Part shown: one piece after another, positions 1 to 7,432 of the stretch
How positions within the stretch are numbered: the first letter of the stretch is position 1
Layout of the letters: the number at the start of each line of letters is the position of its first letter
Assembly (NCBI RefSeq): GCF_030581075.1
Contig: NZ_JAUQSW010000013.1
Coordinates: 1 to 64,000, forward strand
DNA from: Hymenobacter cheonanensis
GTDB taxonomy: Bacteria; Bacteroidota; Bacteroidia; Cytophagales; Hymenobacteraceae
DNA length: 64,000 nucleotides
Direction of reading: 5' to 3'
The notes under the pieces: generated by a model
Told to the model about the DNA's origin: nothing
Seen by the model: only the letters and a program-made list of their open reading frames with translations
Databases searched by the model: none
Translations under genes and position numbers: made by a program

Positions 1-578
1 ACCGGGGGTTGGTAGTAGGAATAAGTCGAGTCAGTCATCCACTCCCGTGAGAAAGTGAATGGCCGTCCGGTCTGCAAATTCGAGGTTCCAATAGCTAGGA
101 TGGGGGTCGGACGTAGCTGTTGAAGCGTCTGCCCTTGGTAGAAAAAAGCATCATATGCCCGCTCTATTTCCCGGCTAACCGGGAGGATGCGAAACTGATA
201 CCGGAGAACAACGAAGAGTAAGCCGAGTAGCGGCAGCAATGACCAAGGAGCCCAACGACTAAAAAGCAAAATGGTGCCTGGCACAACAAATACCAGTGCC
301 ACCAGTAAAAATCGCACAAACGACCATGACCGTAGCGCATAGCCAATCACATTACAGCGAAGAAAGGCCTCCATCATCTTGGCGTGAAACTCTTCGAAAG
401 TCCCCTGATGCAGGCAATATGCCGCCCCAGTAATAGAGCCACCCGAGATAGTGGAGATGACATCAATGGTGGCCAGTCGGTCCATTTCGTGCAGCTTCTT
501 GAGCGTGCCTAAATGAAAAGCGGCTGCCCGATAGCCACCACCGGATAAGGCTAAGCCAAAACGGCGAGTGAATGACAT
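1..578 (-). CDS. Patatin-like phospholipase (partial, C-terminus beyond window)
   Basis: The ATG at 578 opens a frame that runs uninterrupted to the window edge (192 codons). The N-terminus reads MSFTRRFGLALSGGGYRAAA, holding the patatin oxyanion loop (GGGYR), followed by the nucleophile elbow SGGSITGA near residue 52 and an N-x2-TG-x4-F stretch near residue 175, all typical of patatin acyl hydrolases. The catalytic Asp would lie outside the window. A hydrophobic segment around residues 95-130 suggests membrane association. Patatins hydrolyse acyl lipids, and some serve as membrane-attacking effectors of antiphage systems (CapV in CBASS). That role here is inference, since no cyclase gene is visible. 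It lies 92 bp downstream of the PLD-like gene on the same strand and may share its transcript. Confidence 0.85.
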   Translation of the reverse strand, partial: MSFTRRFGLALSGGGYRAAAFHLGTLKKLHEMDRLATIDVISTISGGSITGAAYCLHQGTFEEFHAKMMEAFLRCNVIGYALRSWSFVRFLLVALVFVVPGTILLFSRWAPWSLLPLLGLLFVVLRYQFRILPVSREIERAYDAFFYQGQTLQQLRPTPILAIGTSNLQTGRPFTFSREWMTDSTYSYYQPP

Positions 579-670
579 ACGCGCACGGTTAATGAGGAAG
601 GTATTGATGGATAATAATCTGGGCTTTCAGAAAGTCTGGCCAGTACCATTTTCACAGGAATGCTATGCTA

Positions 671-1525
671 TTAATAGTCGTCTTTAAATGCCCGAACCGC
701 TGTTAGAAAATCAGCGATAACAATGCACAGGTGCTTTTTCTCAGTCGGAGTCAACTTATTGAACTTCGAGGTGGAGAGCGGTTGGGTAAGAGTCGCCCGA
801 ATCACATCGTAATACCCTTTGTTGCCGCGCTGTAATTCATAGCGCAAGGCTGGTGAGGTGAAATGCTTCGCCCACTTGACACTGTACCGGTCAGCTTCGC
901 GGCCCGATACGACGCCTTCCAATAAGAGCCGTTGGTTCGGGGCATCAATATCAGCGGTAAAGGAATTGCTCAATGCTTGAATGGATAAGCTCTTGCCGGA
1001 ATTACCCGTTACGATGCAGGAATCATCCACAGATTCTTCTAGATAGTCTGACAGGGTGTGGCCGAATTCCTCGGCGTTGAAGCGCTTATCTTCTTCGCTT
1101 CCTTGCTTTCCTAACTCTTGTGGAGCCAGGTATTGCTGAACAAAGTGACGCAGTACCTCCAACTCCTCGGCGGTTTCAAGCTGCGAGCCTATCTCAATGG
1201 AGTTGCTGTTGGAAGAGCCCAGCAAATTGAGCGACGTGATAAGGCCATTAGTTTCGTTGAAATAGAACTTGGCGTGCAGCCAAGGCACAAGCTGGGGAGT
1301 GATGCCTAGCGCCTCGACCTGTTCCTTGCTGGCCGGGTTGCCAGCGTCATAACGGATATAAAACGTGATGCTCACACCTCGGTCACGTGCGGCTGTGAGA
1401 GCTGTAGCTAGCTGTTTCCATTGCGTCAAATTGACATAGGGCGACACCAGCACGAGTTCTTTTTGGGCCTCGTGAATGATGTCGAATAAGGCGCCACTAA
1501 TCTTATGGGGGAGTAGAATTTTCAC
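671..1525 (-). CDS. Phospholipase D-like domain protein, single HKD motif
   Basis: This is a 284-residue protein starting MKILLPHKISG. A PLD-like fold occupies roughly residues 1-125: SPYVNL near residue 28 and an HKD-type motif, LHAKFYFNE followed by the SSNSNSIEIG segment, near residues 83-113. Only one HKD copy is present, as in Nuc/BfiI-type nucleases that dimerise to build the active site. The C-terminal 150 residues are not recognised. PLD domains of this kind act as nucleases or phosphodiesterases and are frequent in defence islands. It is transcribed towards the patatin-like gene and divergently from the MmeI-like gene. The family assignment is firm, the substrate unknown. Confidence 0.75.
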   Translation of the reverse strand: MKILLPHKISGALFDIIHEAQKELVLVSPYVNLTQWKQLATALTAARDRGVSITFYIRYDAGNPASKEQVEALGITPQLVPWLHAKFYFNETNGLITSLNLLGSSNSNSIEIGSQLETAEELEVLRHFVQQYLAPQELGKQGSEEDKRFNAEEFGHTLSDYLEESVDDSCIVTGNSGKSLSIQALSNSFTADIDAPNQRLLLEGVVSGREADRYSVKWAKHFTSPALRYELQRGNKGYYDVIRATLTQPLSTSKFNKLTPTEKKHLCIVIADFLTAVRAFKDDY

Positions 1526-1606
1526 GAAAATTTATTGATAGCGACAGGACATGAAAGCAAGGGAAGCAGGCTAAAAAGCGGAGCTACATTGGCTAGCAAA
1601 ATTAGT

Positions 1607-1614
1607 TAAGTTTG
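1607..1614 (+). promoter_or_regulatory. Candidate Bacteroidota -7 box TAAGTTTG
   Basis: TAAGTTTG fits the Bacteroidota primary-sigma consensus TAnnTTTG and lies 52 bp before the GTG start of the MmeI-like gene, within the 140-bp divergent gap. A convincing -33 TTTG is not present at the ideal spacing (ATTGG at 1588-1592 is closest), so the call is tentative. Confidence 0.4.
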
Positions 1615-1665
1615 AAGCCGGTGCTAGTTTTAGTGGCTAGATTGCCTGCCTTTCTCTGAATCCCT

Positions 1666-4600
1666 GTGACCTATCCAGATTTCCTCGCTCGCTGGCAAGC
1701 TTCCGGTGGGGCTGAACACGCCAACTACGGTCTTTTTCTGCAAGACCTCTGCGACCTATTGGGTGTGCCCCGACCCGACCCCACCACCGACGACCCCACG
1801 CAGGATGCCTATGTATTTGAGCGCGGCGTGAGCTTCGACGATGGGGCCGGGAAGCGCAGCACTGGCCGCATCGACTTATACAAGCGCGGTTGCTTCGTGC
1901 TCGAAACTAAGCAGGGCACCGATACCCCCGACCAGCAGGCTAAAGCCGCCAAAGCCGAACTAGGCCAGGCCACGGGCAAGCGCCGCAAGGGTCACGCCGT
2001 GCGCGGCACCGCCAAATGGGGCCAGATGGTAGAAGCAGCCCGCGAGCAGGCCCTGCGCTATGTGCGGGCGCTGCCGGCCAGCGAGCCGCGGCCGCCGTTC
2101 GTGGTAGTAGTCGATGTAGGTTTTTCCATTGACTTGTACAGCAACTTCGCCGGGGTGGGCGACAGCTACGTGCCTTTCCCAGATTCCAGCAAGTTTCGGG
2201 TGCTGCTGCCAGCGCTGGCCGACCCCGCCACGCGGGCACAGCTGAAGCTGCTCTTCACTGACCCGCAACAGCTCGACCCGGCGCGCCTGGCGGCCCAGGT
2301 GACGCGCCGCCTGGCCGGCCACTTGGCGGGCCTGAGTAACCAGCTGGAAAAGGCTGGCCACGCCCCCGACGTGGTGGCGCAGTTCCTGATGCGCTGCCTC
2401 TTCACCATGTTTGCCGAGGACGTGGAGCTGATTCCGAAAAAGTCGTTTTCCAAGCTGCTGGCCGAATACGCCGACACAGTGGAAGCTCGCGCCTACTTGC
2501 CCGAAGCCTTGCAAAGCCTCTGGATGACCATGGATAAGGGCGGCTTTTCACCCGCGCTACGCACCAAGGTGCGCCACTTCAATGGCAAGCTGTTTCACGA
2601 CGCGACGGCCCTGCTGCTGAACGCCGACCAAGTAGCGCTGCTGCAGCAAGCGGCCGATGCCGACTGGACACTGGTGGAGCCCGCCATTTTTGGAACACTG
2701 CTTGAACGCGCCCTCGACCCCGACGAGCGCCACAGCTTGGGCGCGCACTACACCCCGCGCCGCTACGTGGAGCGCCTGGTGCTGCCTACCGTCATCGAGC
2801 CTTTGCGCCGGGAATGGGCCGCCGCCCAGGCTGCCAGCGCTCAGCGCATGGAAGAAGGAAAAGGCAAAAAAGCCGTGGACGAAGCACGCATCGAGCTGGT
2901 GCGCTTCCTGCACCGGCTGACCTCGGTGCGCATTCTGGACCCGGCCTGCGGCTCCGGCAATTTTCTATACGTTACGCTCGAACACCTCAAGCGCCTAGAA
3001 GGAGAAGTGCTTACGGCTCTGGGCCAGCTGGGCCAGTCGGGGCGCCTGGAACTGGGCGATGGTACTACCGTTGGCCCGCGCCAGCTGCTGGGCCTGGAGC
3101 TGAACCCCCGCGCCGCGGCCATTGCCGACGTGGTGCTGCGCATCGGCTATTTGCAATGGCACCTGCGTACCCACGGCCTTACCCAACTGCGTGAGCCGCT
3201 ACTCGACGATTACCAGAATATTCAGCAGCAGGATGCGGCACTGAGCTATAACGGGCCTGAGTTTCAGAACGCCCGCCCGGCGGTCTGGCCCGAGGCAGAT
3301 TTCATCGTAGGCAACCCACCCTTCATTGGGAAGGGACGCATCCGTGAAGCACTGGGCGACGCTTATGTTAATGCATTGCGCAAGGCCCACCCCCATATCC
3401 CCGACAGCGCCGATTTGGTCTTGTATTGGTGGGATAAGGCGGCTCAGGCCGTCCGCACAGGCATCACCCAGCGCTTCGGCTTTATCACCACGAATTCCAT
3501 TACCCAGACTTTCAATCGGCGGGTAATTCAGGCCCATCTGGAGGCATCGGAAACTCCGGCCGAAATTACGTTTGCCATTCCCGACCATCCCTGGACCGAT
3601 AACGCCAATGGTGCCGCCGTACGGGTAGCATTTACTGCGGTCGAAAAGGCGAGGGGAGAAGAGGGCACTTTGGCCTTGGTTATCAAGGAAAGCAACGACG
3701 CCGAAGACGAGGAAGCTGTTACGGTTGAGCTAACGGAACGCCGGGGGCGCATCAATGCTGACCTGACCACCGGGGCCGACGTGACGCAGGCACAGCCTCT
3801 GCAAGCCAATGAGGGCCTCAGTAGCTTCGGCCTGATGCTGGCAGGTTCGGGCTTCATCGTGACGCCAACCGAAGCGCAGGCTCTGGGCTTGGGCACCGTC
3901 GCGGGTATCGAACAACACATCCGGCCCTACCGCAACGGCAAAGACCTGGCTGCCACGCCTCGGGGCGTAATGGTTATTGATTTGTTTGGATTAAGCGAAG
4001 CGGAAGTGATAGACAAGTTCCCGGCACTTTACCAGCAGATTTATACCCGAGTGAAGCCTGAACGCGACATCAACCGCGATAAGGCACTGCGAGAAAAATG
4101 GTGGCTGCATGGTCGCTCTCGCCAGGAATTACGCAAAGCATTGGTAGGTCTTACCAGATACATCGGAACACCGGAAACGGCAAAGCATCGGATTTTCCAA
4201 TTTTTAGATGCCACTACAGCCGCTGACCATATGATTGTGGCATTGGCCTTAGATGACGCATTCCATTTGGGAATTTTATCTAGCAAAATTCACACTTTGT
4301 GGGCATTCTCAGCAGGTGGTAAGATGGGAGTAGGAAATGATTCACGCTACAATAGCTCACGCTGTTTTCAACCCTTCCCATTTCCTGCCGCCACCGAAAT
4401 TCAACAAGCCCGCATCCGCGAGCTAGCCGAAGCCCTCGACGCGCACCGCAAGCGCCAGCAGGTGCAGCACCCCAGCCTCGCGCTCACCGACCTCTACAAC
4501 GTGGTAGAGAAGCTGCGTGCTGGCCAGCCCCTCACCGCCAAGGAGCAGGCCACCCACGAGCAAGGCCTCGCGGCCGTCGTGCTCAGCCTACACCAGCAAC

Positions 4601-5022
4601 TCGATGCCGCTGTGGCCGAGGCCTACTGCTGGCCCACTGACCTGTCCGAGGCCGACATCCTGACCCGCCTGGTACAGCTTAACCACCAGCGCCAGCAGGA
4701 AGAAGCCGCCGGCACCATCCGCTACCTGCGCCCCGCCTACCAGGCCCCCGGCCAGCAGCAGTCGGCCCTGGCACTACCGCAGGAGGCCGCCGCCACTACC
4801 GCTAGTGCAGAAACTGGCCCGCAGCCCTGGCCCTCGGCGCTGGCTCAGCAAATGCAGGCCGTGCGCGCCGTGGTGCAGCAGGCCACCGCGCCGCTGGCCG
4901 CCGCTCAGGTAGCCGCCCGCTTCCGGGGTAGCAGCGTCAAGAAAGTGCAGCCGCTGCTCGATACACTGGCCCTGATGTCGCTGGTGCGGTTTGTGGAGGA
5001 AGAGGATAAGTATGCCGCATAA
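1666..5022 (+). CDS. MmeI-like (type IIL/IIG) restriction-modification fusion enzyme
   Basis: This 1118-residue single-chain enzyme opens with GTG; no nearer ATG fits the conserved start MTYPDFLARW. A PD-(D/E)xK-type nuclease centre, D70 with E80-T-K82, lies in GRIDLYKRGCFVLETKQ, the same spacing as described for MmeI. A helical linker follows, then a gamma-class N6-adenine methyltransferase with motif I DPACGSGNFL (about 424) and motif IV NPPF (about 550). A target-recognition region holds the GVGNDSRYNSSRCFQPF segment (about 887), and the helical tail is rich in Ala and Gln. Such enzymes methylate one strand of an asymmetric site and cut at a distance, so one gene gives both activities. Five small genes follow on the same strand, the first 23 bp downstream. 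BREX PglX is an alternative for such methylases, but no other BREX gene is nearby. Confidence 0.85.
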   Translation: MTYPDFLARWQASGGAEHANYGLFLQDLCDLLGVPRPDPTTDDPTQDAYVFERGVSFDDGAGKRSTGRIDLYKRGCFVLETKQGTDTPDQQAKAAKAELGQATGKRRKGHAVRGTAKWGQMVEAAREQALRYVRALPASEPRPPFVVVVDVGFSIDLYSNFAGVGDSYVPFPDSSKFRVLLPALADPATRAQLKLLFTDPQQLDPARLAAQVTRRLAGHLAGLSNQLEKAGHAPDVVAQFLMRCLFTMFAEDVELIPKKSFSKLLAEYADTVEARAYLPEALQSLWMTMDKGGFSPALRTKVRHFNGKLFHDATALLLNADQVALLQQAADADWTLVEPAIFGTLLERALDPDERHSLGAHYTPRRYVERLVLPTVIEPLRREWAAAQAASAQRMEEGKGKKAVDEARIELVRFLHRLTSVRILDPACGSGNFLYVTLEHLKRLEGEVLTALGQLGQSGRLELGDGTTVGPRQLLGLELNPRAAAIADVVLRIGYLQWHLRTHGLTQLREPLLDDYQNIQQQDAALSYNGPEFQNARPAVWPEADFIVGNPPFIGKGRIREALGDAYVNALRKAHPHIPDSADLVLYWWDKAAQAVRTGITQRFGFITTNSITQTFNRRVIQAHLEASETPAEITFAIPDHPWTDNANGAAVRVAFTAVEKARGEEGTLALVIKESNDAEDEEAVTVELTERRGRINADLTTGADVTQAQPLQANEGLSSFGLMLAGSGFIVTPTEAQALGLGTVAGIEQHIRPYRNGKDLAATPRGVMVIDLFGLSEAEVIDKFPALYQQIYTRVKPERDINRDKALREKWWLHGRSRQELRKALVGLTRYIGTPETAKHRIFQFLDATTAADHMIVALALDDAFHLGILSSKIHTLWAFSAGGKMGVGNDSRYNSSRCFQPFPFPAATEIQQARIRELAEALDAHRKRQQVQHPSLALTDLYNVVEKLRAGQPLTAKEQATHEQGLAAVVLSLHQQLDAAVAEAYCWPTDLSEADILTRLVQLNHQRQQEEAAGTIRYLRPAYQAPGQQQSALALPQEAAATTASAETGPQPWPSALAQQMQAVRAVVQQATAPLAAAQVAARFRGSSVKKVQPLLDTLALMSLVRFVEEEDKYAA

Positions 5023-5045
5023 GGAACAGTACCAGCCCATCCGAC

Positions 5046-6149
5046 ATGATAGACCCAACCAAATTCGACCATCTATTCCCCAAGTTTGACCATCTATTTG
5101 CACTCAACGACCGCATACAAGCAATAGTCAATCCGCTGGGAGAAGTGCAGAAAGGACTGGAAGCTGCTATGAAATCCCAACGGCTATTCGATGGCATGGT
5201 GGGGTCTCAGCAGTGGCTGGACCGCATCGGCATGACGAATGCCATGGCTTTATCGATGCGGATGGAAGAGGCCTTCAAAACCCTGACATTCCCAGCGCTT
5301 ATTGTGCTGAATGCGGCCGGTTCTGCTCACCTAGGCCTAGCTTCTTTTGTGCCAAAGCTCTCACCGGAAGTAATCAGCTTAATGGAAAACATGGAACTGG
5401 TTCAGGGTGGTTTTTTCAAGAAATGGACTGGCTTAGCCACGGTACTGGAGCAGCCAGGCTGGGTTAAACAACTAGCAGCGATGGAAGCGCGCTTCGGCCA
5501 TCTGTTTGCCGACTTAGTTTCGGAAGCCACCGAAGCGGCTACGGAAGAGCTGGAGGCTAGTACAGTGCTGAGTTCCCAGGTGTTTGCCTTAGGCGACGAA
5601 ATATTGGCTGACCCGGTTAGTGCCACATTGCACATCCAACCTGTGCTAGCGGCGTGCGCAGCACTGCTGGCCAGGGCACTCAACTCTAAGACCCGGGTAC
5701 TGCTGCAAGACCTCATCATTTACCTGACGTTCATCATCACGGTGCGCGACAAGCTGCACGAGGCGTTTCCTGCGCCAGCAGCCCTAAGTGTGGGCGAGGT
5801 AGCCATCCAGCAGGAAATGCGTGAAAACCGCACCCAAACAGCCCTACTGAACTTCCAGCTTGCCCGGCAAAATGGCCAAGTGCAGTTGACGCCACGAGCG
5901 GTACTACTGCGCACCCGGCCAGCCGGCAAAGCCTCCAGTGCGGGCAAGTTGCCAGGAGCCACGGAGCTACTAGTGGGTGCCCAAGTGCGCACCTGGGTAC
6001 AGGTGTCCGGCTTCAATGAGGCCGGCGAACTGGTGCAGGGCTGGTTACCAGCCGCACAGCTGCAACCGAAGCCAGCAGCGCCTGACCAGAAAGCTGCAGA
6101 GAAAATTAACGCGGCCCCGCCCAAGACTGCGGCCAACACCACTCATTAG
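5046..6149 (+). CDS. Unrecognised protein with C-terminal SH3-like domain
   Basis: This 367-residue protein follows the MmeI-like gene by 23 bp. Residues 1-270 are mostly helical with a short hydrophobic stretch around 220-235 (IYLTFIITV) that could be one membrane segment. Residues about 275-335 show the alternating pattern of a bacterial SH3 domain: QLTPRAVLLRTRPAG, a turn, LLVGAQVRTWVQVSG and QGWLPAAQL. The tail is rich in Pro, Ala and Lys. I do not recognise the N-terminal part. SH3b domains usually bind peptides or cell-wall ligands. The two proline-rich mini-proteins downstream make a peptide-binding role an attractive but untested guess. Confidence 0.6.
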   Translation: MIDPTKFDHLFPKFDHLFALNDRIQAIVNPLGEVQKGLEAAMKSQRLFDGMVGSQQWLDRIGMTNAMALSMRMEEAFKTLTFPALIVLNAAGSAHLGLASFVPKLSPEVISLMENMELVQGGFFKKWTGLATVLEQPGWVKQLAAMEARFGHLFADLVSEATEAATEELEASTVLSSQVFALGDEILADPVSATLHIQPVLAACAALLARALNSKTRVLLQDLIIYLTFIITVRDKLHEAFPAPAALSVGEVAIQQEMRENRTQTALLNFQLARQNGQVQLTPRAVLLRTRPAGKASSAGKLPGATELLVGAQVRTWVQVSGFNEAGELVQGWLPAAQLQPKPAAPDQKAAEKINAAPPKTAANTTH

Positions 6150-6160
6150 CCCAGGTTAAG

Positions 6161-6670
6161 ATGAGCGACATTCCAGAGCCTACCTTCACCACTCCAACCA
6201 CGCCGCTAACGGAAGAGGAATTAGCCGCATATCAGCAGAAGCTTACGGACTGGAACCAGGAATTAGAAACCTATGCTGCCAACCTAGACAGCCACGACAA
6301 AAGCCGGGAGCGCGCCCTGGATAACCGCAAAAACGCGGAGATTGAGTATGATAAACTCATTGTATACTTGGCAGGTGGGGGCTTGGTCCTCACCGTTGGA
6401 TTCATAAAAGACATCACCAAAGCCGCCAAAACGACGGACGTAGGCTGGCTATTGGGCTGCTGGATTTGCTTCGCGCTGGCGCTCCTTGTCAACTTGGTTT
6501 CCCACGCCCTCACGCGAATGGCCGCTGATGCCCTGCTTATGGATGCGCCCAATTGGAAAAAGTTGGACAAAAAAGTGAACTGGGCCAACTGGACGTGCTT
6601 AATTCTAGTGGGATTGGGTATCTTCGTCTTTCTGGTTTTTGTATTCTTAAACTTTCCGGCTCATGCCTAA
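6161..6670 (+). CDS. Small membrane protein, about three TM segments, coiled-coil front
   Basis: This 169-residue protein has an acidic Thr/Pro-rich start, then a charged helix (about residues 18-62, ending NRKNAEIEYDK) likely to form a coiled coil. Three hydrophobic segments follow at about 65-85, 93-115 and 142-166. It starts 11 bp after the SH3-like gene and its last codons overlap the start of the first proline-rich mini-gene, so all are probably co-transcribed. No family is recognised. The layout (cytoplasmic coil plus membrane anchor) resembles small membrane effectors of defence cassettes, which is inference only. Confidence 0.6.
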   Translation: MSDIPEPTFTTPTTPLTEEELAAYQQKLTDWNQELETYAANLDSHDKSRERALDNRKNAEIEYDKLIVYLAGGGLVLTVGFIKDITKAAKTTDVGWLLGCWICFALALLVNLVSHALTRMAADALLMDAPNWKKLDKKVNWANWTCLILVGLGIFVFLVFVFLNFPAHA

Positions 6671-6812
6671 AACACACACTACTAGCGGCCCCATGCAGAT
6701 TATTCTGCCAGCGGGTACCGGCCAAACCAACGGCCAAGTACTTGGCCCCAGTGCCTCAGGCCGCCCTACGCCCCCACCGCCTCCCGCCTTGCCCAAAATC
6801 AACCCTAAATAG
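6663..6812 (+). CDS. Proline-rich mini-protein A (49 aa)
   Basis: The ATG overlaps the end of the membrane-protein gene (stop at 6670). The 49-residue product begins MPKTHTTSGPMQIILPAGTG and ends with the segment SGRPTPPPPPALPKINPK. Its layout, a hydrophobic LPAG core, an Asn/Gly-rich middle and a GRPTPPPxPxLPK tail, recurs in the next small gene. That two adjacent frames share this pattern is the main evidence that both are translated. No known family is recognised. Confidence 0.55.
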   Translation: MPKTHTTSGPMQIILPAGTGQTNGQVLGPSASGRPTPPPPPALPKINPK

Positions 6813-6839
6813 CACCTCACCCTTTATTCTTCAATTCCA

Positions 6840-6968
6840 ATGGCTAAAACCATTAAAAACCTCAATCTGCACCTGCCAGTAGGTGTACCAGGTGCCGGTA
6901 ATACATTGCCTGCCAATACTATTGGCCGGCCCACCCCACCGCCCAAACCCGTATTGCCTAAGGGATAG
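6840..6968 (+). CDS. Proline-rich mini-protein B (42 aa)
   Basis: ATG at 6840, stop TAG at 6966-6968. The product begins MAKTIKNLNLHLPVGVPGAG and ends IGRPTPPPKPVLPKG. It matches mini-protein A in order and spacing: M-x-K-T, a hydrophobic patch with LP(A/V)G, an Asn/Gly-rich link and the tail GRPTPPPxPxLPK. It lies 27 bp after A and 37 bp before the GIY-YIG-like gene. Possible roles include a scaffold peptide, a secreted or modified peptide, or a ligand of the SH3-like protein upstream; the sequence does not decide between these. Confidence 0.55.
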   Translation: MAKTIKNLNLHLPVGVPGAGNTLPANTIGRPTPPPKPVLPKG

Positions 6969-7005
6969 TCCGTAAGCAGCTCAGCGTTTTATTGCCATAC
7001 GCTTT

Positions 7006-7416
7006 ATGCATCCTCTACTTATCGCGGGCCTTGCCACGGGCGTAGCAAAACTGATATTAGACCAGGCCGAAGACCAAGCCCGACAGCTTGACTCGACCTA
7101 TATGCAAACGGGGAAGAAGTGCGGCGGTACGACGCTGAGAATCAAAAACTCGATTGATAAAATCATGGACCAGCACCGCTATGCCAAAATTGGCAAAACG
7201 GTACAGCCGGCCAAGCGTTTTCAAGCTACCGATTACCGTGACTACCATACGATGTACGTGGTGTATGAAACCACCAGTGATGCTTTCATCAAGCATTACG
7301 AGTCGTATTTCATCAACAAGTACAGCAAGCAGCTCGATAACAAGCACGAGAATAGTACAGGGCGGCTAGCTACCGTTAAGGGCAAGCACTACCTCTACGT
7401 GGTTGTAGCTGATTAG
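7006..7416 (+). CDS. GIY-YIG-like nuclease-fold protein (tentative)
   Basis: This 136-residue protein has a hydrophobic N-terminus (MHPLLIAGLATGVAKLI), then a region resembling the second half of a GIY-YIG fold: YAKIGKTVQPAKRF (about 60-73) for the YIG strand with the conserved Arg, and HYESYFINKY (about 101-110) with the Glu that binds metal in the family, followed by an Asn-rich loop. The first GIY strand is not evident, so the assignment is provisional. It ends the + strand run and is convergent with the helicase-PLD gene (16 bp between the stops). Confidence 0.45.
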   Translation: MHPLLIAGLATGVAKLILDQAEDQARQLDSTYMQTGKKCGGTTLRIKNSIDKIMDQHRYAKIGKTVQPAKRFQATDYRDYHTMYVVYETTSDAFIKHYESYFINKYSKQLDNKHENSTGRLATVKGKHYLYVVVAD

Positions 7417-7432
7417 CAAACGGGTTTTTGTG

